A DNA stretch of 43,737 bases from DAOTUB01 sp034437455 (GTDB taxonomy: Bacteria > Chloroflexota > Anaerolineae > B4-G1), in assembly GCA_034437455.1 (NCBI GenBank), contig DAOTUB010000331.1, positions 1 through 43,737 on the forward strand, given 5' to 3'. A program made the translations under genes and the position numbers. The notes under the pieces were generated by a model, which saw only the letters and a list, made by a program, of their open reading frames with translations, was not told the origin of the DNA and did no database searches. Of this stretch, positions 24,205-34,900 are shown in pieces; the first letter of the stretch is position 1; every line of letters starts with the position of its first letter.

Positions 24205-27200
24205 ATGGGTACGCCACTGCACGTATTGATAGTTGAAGATTCAGAGTACGACACGGACCTGGTGGTGCGAGAGTTGCAGGACAGCGGCTATGACCCGACG
24301 TTCGAACGGGTAGAAACGGCCGAGGCCTTCAGCGCCGCGCTTGCCGAGCAAACCTGGGACATTGTCATCGCGGATTACACCCTGCCGCGCTTTAGTGGAT
24401 TGGCTGCTTTGAGATTGTTGCAGGAAAGCGGGATCGATCTGCCCTTCATCGTCACCTCCGGCACTATTGGTGAGGAAGTCGCCGTGGCCACGATGAAAGC
24501 CGGCGCGCACGATTACGTGATGAAGGACAATCTGACCCGGCTGGGCGCGGCCGTTCAACGGGAACTGCGCGAAGCGAAGGTGCGCCTGGCGCGCAGGCAG
24601 GCGGAGGAAGCCCTGCGAGTATCGCAAAGCTACGCCCGGAATTTGATTGAAAGTTCTCTGGATATGGTCATCGCTGTGGACATGGAGCGACATATTGTCG
24701 AGTTCAACAGGGCGGCCCAGGAGACGTTTGGCTATTGTCTTGATGAGGTATTTGGAAAGCACGTGGATATGCTCTACGTCGATCCTTGCGATGGGTTCAT
24801 GATCCATCAGGCGACGATCGAGGAAGGTCAGTGTACTCGAGAAATACTCAACAAGCGCAAGAACGGCCAGGTGTTTTCTTGCCTGCTGGCCGCCTCTGTG
24901 CTGCGTGATAGCCAGGGCGAGCCTGCGGGCGTCATGGGGATATCGCGCGACATCACCGAGCGCAAGCAGGCGGAGAAGGCGCTCAAAGAGAACCTGGAAC
25001 ACATTGAGCGGGCCAAGCAGGAGTGGGAGGTCACAGCCGATGCGCTGCCCCAGATCGTCTGTCTGCTCGACGATCAGAAACGCATCCTGCGGGCCAACCG
25101 GGCTGTGGAAAGGTGGGGGCTTGCGCAAATCGTAGATGTCAAGGGCCAAGAGGTGCATGCATTCTTTCACCCCGATTGTGACGATCCGGCTTGTTACCTG
25201 GCGACCTTCTGTCACCGGGCGTGGGAAGAGCTGGCCCAGGGCCGATCTGTGGAGTGCGAGGCCGAGGATCTCGTCCTGGGCCGCCACCTTCACATTCAGG
25301 TTCGACCGATAGCGCCGCCGACGGGTGGATTGCGCGGGGCGGCCGCTTCTTTCGCTGCGCTCGTCGTCTATGACGTCACAGAGCGCAGGCGTGGGGAAAA
25401 GGTTCAGAATTCACTCTATAGAATTTCCGAGGCGACAAATACCTCTCAGAATCTTGACGAGCTGTTCCATTCGATCCACCAGATCATCGGTGGGTTGATG
25501 CCCGTGGATAATTTCTACATCGCGCTCTATGATGCTGACGCCGAGATGCTCAGTTTCCCTTATTTCGTGGATGAGCGCGATGAGAGGCCTGTCGCTAAAA
25601 AGCTCGAAAAAGGGTTGACCGAGTATGTCCTGCGGACGGAACAATCCCTGTTGGCCTCGCCCGAAGTGTTTGCCGATCTGGTCGCAAGAGGAGAAGTGGA
25701 ACAGATCGGGTCGCCCTCTATTGATTGGTTGGGTGTTCCCTTGAAAGCGCACGACGAGACCATTGGCGCGCTGGTGGTGCAAAGCTATACCGAGGGGATC
25801 CGGTTTTGCGAAGAGGATAAAGATCTGCTCGTATTCGTTTCTACGCAGATAGCGATGGCGATCGAGCGGGTGCGGGCCGAGGACGAACGCAGGCAGTTAT
25901 TGACAGATCTTCAGCATCGCAGTGCCCAACTCCAGACTGCTGCCGAAGTGTCGCGCGCGGCCAGCAGTATCCTCGACCCGGACGAGTTGATTCAGCAGAC
26001 CGTCGATCTGGTTCGCGAGCGGTTCGGCCTGTACTATGTTGGCTTGTTCCTGGTGGACCAGACCGGTGAGTGGGCCGGCGAACCGGGCAAGTGGGCGGTG
26101 CTGCGGGCGGGCACCGGAGAAGCAGGCCAAAAGATGTTGGAACAGGGCCACAAGCTGGAGATCGGCAGCACCTCCATGATCGGGCAGTGTGTGGCCCACA
26201 AACAGGCCCTCGTCGCGCTGGATCTGGACGGGGATGTGGACATGGCGTGTTTCAGAAACCCTCTGTTGCCCGAGACGCGCTCCGCACTGGCGCTGCCGCT
26301 CATCAGCCGTGACCAGGTCATCGGCGCCTTGACCACCCAGTCCTCCCAGGAGGCCACTTTCAGCGAGGAGGACATCCTGGTGCTCCAGACGATGGCCGAT
26401 CAACTGGCCAACGCCATCCAAAACGCCCGGCTTTTCGACGAGACGCGCATGCGCGCCGAGCGGCTGGCGCTCCTCAACCGCGTCGCCAGGGCGATTGGCG
26501 CTCCCCTCCGTCTGGATGATCTGTTGGACACGGTCTATCGCGAGGTCTTGACTTTATTCCAACCCGATGCGCTCTTTATCGCCCTCTACGATGAAGAGGC
26601 GGACGAACTGGACGTGCGTTTCCGCATGGATGAAGGGTTCCGAGAACCCCCGACGCGGCGGCCCTTGGGCACTGGGTTTACCTCCCTCGTCGTTGCCGAG
26701 AGGAAATCTTTATTGGTTCAAGATTACGAACAGGAGAAGAAACGCCTGCCGTTGCCAGATCTATGCGGAACAAAGCGTACTCCCGCCTGCTGGCTGGGGG
26801 TGCCGATGCTGAGCAGTGGGCAGGTGATCGGCATGATCTGCGTACAGTCCTATCGCGCCCGCGCCTATGGTGAGGAGGAGCAATTGCTGCTCACGACCAT
26901 CGCCGACGAGGTGGCCGTGGCGATAGAGAACGCCCGCTTGTTCGAAGAGGCTCGCAGTCGGGCCGAGCGGCTGGCGCTGCTCAACCGCATCGCCGGGGCT
27001 ATCGGCGCTACCCTCCACCTGGACGACCTGCTTGTGCAGGTCTACCAGGAGGTCAGCTCCGTGTTCCGCACGGATGCTTTTTTCATCGCTCTCTACGACG
27101 ACGAGACGGATGAACTGGACTTTCGCATCCAGATGGATGAAGGAGTCCGCGAGTCTCCCAGACGGGAGATTCTGGGGAGTGGGTTTACCTCCTTTGTGAT

Positions 27201-28974
27201 CGCCGAGAAAAAAGCCTTGCTCGTTCAGGACTATGAACAGGAAAAAGATCGCTTGCCTACGCCGGTGCCGTTCGGGACCATGAAGGGACCGGCGTCTTGG
27301 TTGGGGGTGCCGATGTTGATCGGCGAGCGAGTGAGCGGCGTCATCAGTGTCCAGGCGTATCAGCCCTATGCCTATGGCGTGGAGGAGCGGTTGCTGCTCA
27401 CCACCATCGCTGACCAGGTGTCTATGGCCGTGGAAAAGGCGCGACTGTACGAGCAGGCGCAGCAAGAGATCGCGGAGCGCAAGCGGGTCGAAGAGGCACT
27501 GCGGGAGAGCGAGGAACGGTATCGCCGCTTGGTAGAGATCTCGCCCGATGGCATCGTCGTGCACAGTGGAGGCCAAATCGTCTTTATCAACGCCGTCGGG
27601 TTGGGTCTCGTCGGCGCACAGAGCGCCGACCAGATCATTGGCCGCCCGGTGATGGATTTTGTTCATCCCGATTATCGAGGGATCGCCGCCGAGCGCATTC
27701 AGCGGGCGCTACAAGCAGGGAAACTGCCGCCTCCCATCCACGAAAAGTTCGTCCTTTTAGATGGGACGCTCCTGGATGTAGAAGTGACCGGCGCGCCCTT
27801 CCTCTACCAGGACCAGCCGGCCATGCTGCTCGTCGTGCGGGACATCACCGAGCGCATCCGGTCGGAGGAGGCGCTGTGCGAAAGCGAGGAGAGATACCGC
27901 ACCCTGGTGGCCCAGGCGCCTATCGGCGTCTTTACCTGTGACCGCGACGGGAATATCACCCATGTCAATCCAGCTCTCTTGCAGATACTAGGCTCGGCTG
28001 ACGAAAAGATCACCCGTCAATTTAACATGTTGACCATGCCCAACCTGGTCGAGGCTGGCATCGCCGTCAACATTCTCCGTTGTATGGAGGAGGCGATCCC
28101 GATTACGGACGAATATCGCTATCACTCCGATTTGGGTAAAGAGAGCATCTGCCGGGTGCGCCTGACCCCCCTGCGCGACGAGAGCGGGACGGTCAGTGGC
28201 GCGTTGGGCACCGTCGAGGATGTGACCGAACAGCGGCGCCTGCAGGAACAACTGGTCCACTCGGCCAAGCTGGCCTCCATCGGCGAGCTGGCCGCTGGCG
28301 TGGCTCACGAGATCAACAACCCCATCAACGGCATCATCAACTATGCCCAACTATTGTTGAACAAGACCGAGGGCGACACTCGCCAGGCCCGCTTTTTGGA
28401 GGGCATCCTGCGCGAAGGAGATCGCGTGGCTTCCATCGTGCGCGACTTGCTGACCTTCGCCCGCGTGGAAAGAGAAGCCCACAGCCCGGCTCACGTGCTC
28501 GATATTCTCCGGGTCACGCTCACACTGAGCGGGCAACAATTGAAAAAGGACGGCATCATTATAGAGATTCAAGAACAACCGAACTTGCCTCAGATCAAAT
28601 GCCGCAGCCAGCGTATCCAGCAGGTTTTTCTCAACTTGATCTCCAATGCCCGCGATGCGCTCAATGCGCGCTATCCGGGGAGCGATCCGAACAAGCGCCT
28701 GGTCATTCGCATCGAAGAGATCGAAAAGGAAGGCCAACCTCACGTGCGTACCACGTTCCAGGATTGGGGAGAGGGAATCCCCGCTCGCAACCTTGCTCGT
28801 ATTTTTACTCCCTTTTTCACGACCAAGCGCCCCGACGAAGGCACGGGATTGGGACTCTCGGTGAGCTATGGCATCGTCCAGGATCATCACGGCGATATTC
28901 TTGTGGAGAGTGTCGAAGGGGAGTACACTATTTTCCGGGTAGATCTGCCCCTCGACCCAGGGTGGAAGATGTGA
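24205..28974 (+). CDS. Hybrid histidine kinase REC-PAS2-GAF4-PAS2-HisKA-HATPase
   Basis: The 1589-residue soluble sensor kinase opens with a receiver domain (D57 in IVIADYTLP). Two PAS-like domains follow (about 140-400), then four GAF domains (about 405-1090; the third and fourth are close duplicates, sharing LLVQDYEQEK and ESPRREILG/EPPTRRPLG positions). Two more PAS domains (about 1100-1350) each end in an 'RDITER/VEDVTEQ' helix. The HisKA domain has GVAHEINNPI (H1368, NtrB-like) and the HATPase has NLISNARDAL and GTGLGLSVSYG. The N-terminal REC could receive phosphate from the upstream fused kinase. Ligands of the PAS and GAF domains cannot be told. It starts 99 bases after the preceding gene and ends 1 base before the next. 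Confidence 0.9.
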   Translation: MGTPLHVLIVEDSEYDTDLVVRELQDSGYDPTFERVETAEAFSAALAEQTWDIVIADYTLPRFSGLAALRLLQESGIDLPFIVTSGTIGEEVAVATMKAGAHDYVMKDNLTRLGAAVQRELREAKVRLARRQAEEALRVSQSYARNLIESSLDMVIAVDMERHIVEFNRAAQETFGYCLDEVFGKHVDMLYVDPCDGFMIHQATIEEGQCTREILNKRKNGQVFSCLLAASVLRDSQGEPAGVMGISRDITERKQAEKALKENLEHIERAKQEWEVTADALPQIVCLLDDQKRILRANRAVERWGLAQIVDVKGQEVHAFFHPDCDDPACYLATFCHRAWEELAQGRSVECEAEDLVLGRHLHIQVRPIAPPTGGLRGAAASFAALVVYDVTERRRGEKVQNSLYRISEATNTSQNLDELFHSIHQIIGGLMPVDNFYIALYDADAEMLSFPYFVDERDERPVAKKLEKGLTEYVLRTEQSLLASPEVFADLVARGEVEQIGSPSIDWLGVPLKAHDETIGALVVQSYTEGIRFCEEDKDLLVFVSTQIAMAIERVRAEDERRQLLTDLQHRSAQLQTAAEVSRAASSILDPDELIQQTVDLVRERFGLYYVGLFLVDQTGEWAGEPGKWAVLRAGTGEAGQKMLEQGHKLEIGSTSMIGQCVAHKQALVALDLDGDVDMACFRNPLLPETRSALALPLISRDQVIGALTTQSSQEATFSEEDILVLQTMADQLANAIQNARLFDETRMRAERLALLNRVARAIGAPLRLDDLLDTVYREVLTLFQPDALFIALYDEEADELDVRFRMDEGFREPPTRRPLGTGFTSLVVAERKSLLVQDYEQEKKRLPLPDLCGTKRTPACWLGVPMLSSGQVIGMICVQSYRARAYGEEEQLLLTTIADEVAVAIENARLFEEARSRAERLALLNRIAGAIGATLHLDDLLVQVYQEVSSVFRTDAFFIALYDDETDELDFRIQMDEGVRESPRREILGSGFTSFVIAEKKALLVQDYEQEKDRLPTPVPFGTMKGPASWLGVPMLIGERVSGVISVQAYQPYAYGVEERLLLTTIADQVSMAVEKARLYEQAQQEIAERKRVEEALRESEERYRRLVEISPDGIVVHSGGQIVFINAVGLGLVGAQSADQIIGRPVMDFVHPDYRGIAAERIQRALQAGKLPPPIHEKFVLLDGTLLDVEVTGAPFLYQDQPAMLLVVRDITERIRSEEALCESEERYRTLVAQAPIGVFTCDRDGNITHVNPALLQILGSADEKITRQFNMLTMPNLVEAGIAVNILRCMEEAIPITDEYRYHSDLGKESICRVRLTPLRDESGTVSGALGTVEDVTEQRRLQEQLVHSAKLASIGELAAGVAHEINNPINGIINYAQLLLNKTEGDTRQARFLEGILREGDRVASIVRDLLTFARVEREAHSPAHVLDILRVTLTLSGQQLKKDGIIIEIQEQPNLPQIKCRSQRIQQVFLNLISNARDALNARYPGSDPNKRLVIRIEEIEKEGQPHVRTTFQDWGEGIPARNLARIFTPFFTTKRPDEGTGLGLSVSYGIVQDHHGDILVESVEGEYTIFRVDLPLDPGWKM

Positions 28975-28975
28975 T

Positions 28976-31900
28976 ATGATGCGCGTCTTGATCGTAGACG
29001 ATGAACTGAGTATCCGCGAGACCTTTCAGGCCTTCCTGGAGGACGAGGGATACGACGCAACCACCGCAGCCGACTTTTTCGAGGCTGAATCGTTGCTGAC
29101 GGAGCAGGCGTACGACGTCGTCGTGGCGGATATTATCCTGCCGCGCATCAACGGCCTGATGTTGCTGCAGCGCGTGCGCGAGGTTGACGCGGATGTTCCG
29201 GTCATCATGGTCACCGGCGAGCCAGACGTGTCCACCGCGGCTGAGGCGGTGCGTCACGGCGCGTATGATTATGTGGCGAAACCGGTCAATCAGGAGATGC
29301 TGCTCCGGGTGGTGGGTCGCGCCATGGAGAAAAAACGTCTCCTGGATGAAAAGCGCCGTCTGGAAGCCGAGAACTTGGCCTATCAGGCGGATCTGGAGAT
29401 AAAAGTCGCTGAGCGTACCGCCGAACTGGAGCAGCGCAATCGGGAACTGTCGGCGCTATTCGAGATCGGCCAGGATATATCGGCCACGTTGGACCTGACC
29501 GAGGTGCTCAAGCGAGTGACGCAGCGCGCGACTCAGGTGTGTGGCGCGCTGCGCTGTACGATTTTGCTGTTGACAAAAGACGGAGAGGCGCTGACGCCGA
29601 TCATGTCCCAGTTTAGCAATGGGCACATAGATCGGGGAATGTGGCAGTTGTTCAAGAACACGGTCCAGCTCTGGCGGGTGGCGGATGTGCCGGAAGAGAT
29701 TAGACAGATCATTGAGGACCGTCGCCCGTTGTTCATCTCGGATGCCTTGGCCTCCTCGTTACCCCGGCAGTGGATCGAGCCGTTTGGAATCAGGAGCGTG
29801 CTCGTCGTCCCGTTGATCAGCAAGGATCGGTTCATTGGGCTGATGGCGCTCGATCACGTCGAGGAGGGACGGGAATTTACGGCGGAGCAGGTGGACCTGG
29901 CGATGGCTGTCGCAACTCAGGCAGCCGTGGCCACGGAGAATGCCCAGCTTTTCCTGAGCGAGCGAAAGCGCGCCTCCCAATTGGCCGTGGTCAACCAGGT
30001 GGCCCGCAAGATCGCCTCGATCCTGGATCTGGAGCAGCTCTTGCAAGAGATCGTCATCTCCATTCAGCAAGGCTTCAATTACTTCAACCTGGCCTTGTTC
30101 TTGCTGGACGAAACGGCTGACAGGTTAGAGATGCTGGCGCTGCACGGGGGTTTCGAGCGTGTAGCGGCGTTGGACTATACCCAGGCTGTAGGTGAGGGGC
30201 TGATCGGCACAGCCGCCGAGTCTGGACAGCCGATCCTGGTCAATGACGTGGCGCAGGACGACCGTTTTATCTCTGGCTTTTTGAGCATAGAGTTGCCTAG
30301 ATCAGAGTTATGTGTGCCCATCAAACTGCTGGATCAGGTCATCGGTGTCCTCGACGTTCAGGATACCCAGGCGAATGCCTTTGATGAGACAGATCTCGTC
30401 GCTATGCAGACGCTGGCCGACCAGATTGCCATCGCTATTGAGAACGCCAGGCATTTCGAGGAAGCACAGCGACGCGCTGTGCAATTGGAAGTTGCTTCCG
30501 AAGTGGCCCGCGACGCTGCCGCCATCCTCGATGTGGAGCAACTCCTGGACGAGACAGTGCGTCTCATCTCCAGCAAATTTGGCTTCTACCACGCTGCCGT
30601 TTTCCTGCTGGACGAGCGCTCCGAATGGGCGATCCTTCAAGCGGCTTCCTCCGAGGGCGGCCGGCGCATGCTGGAGAGGGGGCACAAGCTGGCCGTCGGC
30701 AAGGCCGGCATCGTCGGCCACGTCGTCGGCTCCGGCGAGCATCGCCTCGTCGTGGATGTGGGCCAGGACGCCGTGCACCTTGCCAGCCCCGACCTGCCCG
30801 ATACCCGTTCCGAGATGGCCCTGCCCCTCGTCAGTCGCGGGCGGGTCATCGGCGTCCTCGACGTTCAGTCTGTGCAGGAGGCTGCCTTCACCGAAGAGGA
30901 CGTGGCTACCTTGCAGACGATGGCCGATCAATTGGCCAACGCGATCGAAAACGCGCGTCTCTTTGAGGCCGAGCAACGACGACGGCAGGAAGCAGAGACC
31001 CTCTACCGGGCGGCGCAGGCTCTCACAACCACCCTCGATCTGTCTCAGGTTTTTGAATGCATCTTGAGCGAGTTGCAACAGGTCGTACCCTACGACAGCG
31101 CCTCGGTCCAGTTGTTGCACGACGACCGCCTTGAGATCATCGGCGGGCGCGGCTTTTCCAATCTGGATGGATTGCTGGGCCTTACCTTTGATCTTTCAAA
31201 GAAGGATAATCCCAACAAAGAAGTTATCCGGCGGCGGGCGCCTTTGATCGTGGAGGATGCGCCGTCGGTATATCCAGCATTTCACAAGGAACCGCATGCC
31301 TCCGCGGGCATTCGTGCCTGGCTGGGGGCGCCTCTGCTGATCGGCGACCAGATCGTCGGGATGCTGGCGCTGGACAAACGGGAACCGGGTTTTTACACTT
31401 CCGAACACGCCAATCTGGCTTTGGCATTTGCTGCTCAGGCTGCTATCGCCATCGAGAACGCCAGGTTGTACGAGGAGCAGAGAGAAAGGGCGCTTCAGGC
31501 CGAGTCTCTGTTGCACATCGAACAGGCGATCAATTCCTCCCTCGAACTCGATCCCACGTTGCAGACCATCGTCAAGACGATGGCGCGATTGATGGGAGTC
31601 GCGCAGAGCGGGATCATACTGTTCGATGAGCAATGTCAGCACGGTCGCCTGACCGCCGAATATCATGAGGCAGAGGAAATCCCCGTCGAGGAGATCCAAA
31701 TTCCCCTGGAAGGGAATCTCTCGATAGAGAGGATTCTGGATACCAGAGAGCCCCTGGCGATCTATGACGCCGAAAACGATCCGTTGTTGGTCAGTATCCA
31801 AGACGTCGTTCGCCAGCGAAACATCAAATCTATTTTGATCGTTCCTCTGATTACCAAGGGGAGGGTGATCGGAACGATTGGGTTCGACGCCCTAGAGGCC

Positions 31901-34900
31901 CCCAGGCATTTTACAGAAGAAGAGATCCGGCTTGGCCAGATTCTCGCGGGCCGCGCCGCCATTGCCATCGAGAATGCTCAGCTTTACAATGCCGCTCAAC
32001 GAGAGATCGCCGAACGCAGACGGGCGGAGGAGGCGTTGCGGGAGAGGGCGGTCCGTCTGGAGCTTATCGCGCGCATGGGCCAGAGGACGACCGCGATTCT
32101 GGAGCTTGACGAACTCTTGCACCAGGCGGTCGACCTGATCCACGATGCGTTCGGATACTATAACGTCAACGTCATGCTCGTAGAGGATGACGAGATCGTG
32201 CTCAGAGCAGCCACACTCCCGGTGGCTCGCTCCCACGAGGGTCATTTCCGATTGCATGTCGGGGCTGAGGGCATCACGGGCTGGGTGGCAGGAAGCGGCG
32301 AGCCGCTGTTGGTGCCGGACGTGAGCCTGGATGCTCGTTACTACAGTCCGATGGAAGAGACCAGGGCGAGATCTGAACTGGCGGTGCCCATCACGTTGAA
32401 AAAGATGGTGATCGGAGTGCTGGGCGCGCAGAGCGCAGAGCGTGATGACTTTTCTGAGGCGGATCTCTTTACGTTGCAGACGATTGCCGATCAACTGGCC
32501 ATTGCTATCGAGAACGCCCGATTGTACGAGGAGGCGAGACGCCACGTGGACGAGCTGACCGCCCTCCACAATATTGACGTGGCCATCACCTCCATCCTGG
32601 ACCCCGACGAGGTGCTGCAAGTGATTTACGAGCAGATCCATGGGGTGATGAACCTCACTACCTTTTTCATCGGGTTGTATGACGAGGAAAAAGACGAACT
32701 GTATCTGCCCCTCGTGATGGAAAAAGGGGAACGGTTGCCGCCCATTTTGGTGGAGGAGGAGGGATTAAGCGGCTGGGTGGTCCGCAACCGGCAACCGCTC
32801 GTGATCGGGGATATGGAGGAGGAGCAGGACACGCTGCCCGTAGCATCCCTTGTCTTTGGCATCCCTGCGCGCTCGTTGATGCTGTTGCCGCTCATTGCCA
32901 AGGGCAAGGTGATCGGCGTCATCTCTGTTCAGGCCGAAGAGCCTCACGCTTTCGACGAAGGCCACGAGCGTCTCTTTGCCAACATCGCCCGGCAGGTCGC
33001 CATCGCGGTAGAGAACGCCCAGTTGTTCGAAGAGACCAATCGTCGCCTGGCCGAGACGCGCCTGTTGCAGGAGGTGATGCAGGCTGCCGCTTCGACCCTC
33101 GATTTCGACGAGGTGCTCACTCGCACCATCGAAACGCTCCATAGAACCCTGGGTATAGATTATCTCGCCTTTGTCCTTCCCGACGAACGAGATGGGTTAA
33201 AGATGCACCCATCTCTGATCGGCTATCCGTCGAGCCTGAAGGAATTACGCATCACGCTGGATGAGAGCGTGAGCGGCCAGGTGTACCAGAATGGCGAGCC
33301 GCGCATTATCCCCGATGTGCGAGAGGCGCCCTGCTACTTTGAGGGTACGTCGGAGGTCCGCTCTGAATTGGCCGTGCCGGTTAAGGTGGCTGGCCGAGTC
33401 GTCGCTGTCCTCAACGTGGAAAGCATTGAAGTGGGAGCCTTTGGAGAGGAGAGTTTGCATCTTTTCTCCGCCATTGCCGCTCAACTGGGTGTGGTGCTGG
33501 AGAACGCCCGGCTATTCGAGGAAACCAAGCATCGTCTGGCCGAGACGCGCCTGTTGCAGGAGGTGATGCAGGCGGCGGCCTCGACCCTTGATTTCGACGA
33601 GGTGCTTGGCCGCACGATCGAAACGTTGAACAAAGCCATGGACATAGAACACCTGGGCTTTGCTATCCCGGACGAGCGCGGGACGGGCCTGATATCTCAC
33701 CCGTCCCGGATTGGACATCTCCCTTTGCAGGGCAGTTTGTACATCCCGTTTGAAGGAAGCGTGACCGGTCAGGCGTACCGGAGTGGCGAGCCTCAAATTG
33801 TCCATGACGTGCGAGAATCACCCTATTACTTTGAGGGTGTCTCCCTGACTCTTTCTGAGTTGGCTGTGCCGGTCAAGGTGGCTGGCCGGGCCATCGCGGT
33901 GCTCAACGTGGAGAGTTCTGAGGTAGGGGCTTTTGATGAAGACGATCTCCGCTTCTTTTCGGCCGTTGCCGCCCAATTGGGTGTGGTACTGGAGAACGCC
34001 CGGCTGTTCGAGGAGACCAATCGGCGCCTGGCCGAGACGCGCCTGTTGCAGGAAGTGATGCAGGCGGCGGCCTCGACCCTCGATTTCGACGAAGTGCTCG
34101 CTCGTACCATCGAAATATTGCACAGAACCCTGGATATCGATCACCTGACCTTTGTTCTGCCCGACGAGCACGAGGATACGTTGCGGGTGCATCCTTCCTG
34201 GATCGGCTACTCATCCGTGGATGTCGAGACGTATATACCCATAGATAGCAGTGTGAGCGGTCGGGTGTATCGGACTGGAGAGCCGCAAGTCATTTCCGAC
34301 GTGCGCCAGGTACCCTATTATTTTGAAACGACACCGGGTATCCTTTCCGAGTTGGCCGTGCCGGTCACGGTAGCCGATCGGGTCATCGCCGTTTTGGATG
34401 CCGAAAGCCCCCAACGCGGAGCGTTTGATGAGAATGCCCTGCGCCTCTTTTCCGCCGTCGCCGCCCAACTAGGCGTGGTGCTGGAGAATGCCCGGCTGTT
34501 CGAAGAGACCAGTCGCCGTCTGACCGAGACCCGTCTGTTGCAGGAGGTGATGCAGGCTGCCGCCTCGACGCTCGACTTTGACGAAGTGATCGCTCGCATC
34601 ATCGAAACCTTGCATCGAATGCTGGACATTGAGTACTTGACCTTTGTTCTGCCCGACGAGCGGGGCAATATGATGATGCATCCGTCCCGGATTGGCTATC
34701 CCTCCTCGCTGGATGATGATCCGTTCATACAACTGGAGCAGAGTGTGTGTGGACAAGTGTATCAGAGTGGAGAGCCGCAGGTCATCCCTGATGTGCGGGA
34801 GGTGCCCTATTATGCCGAGGGCGTGCCAGAAGCCCTTTCCGAGTTGGCCGTGCCGGTGAAGGTGGCGGGTCGGGTCATCGCGGTGCTCAATGCCGAGAGT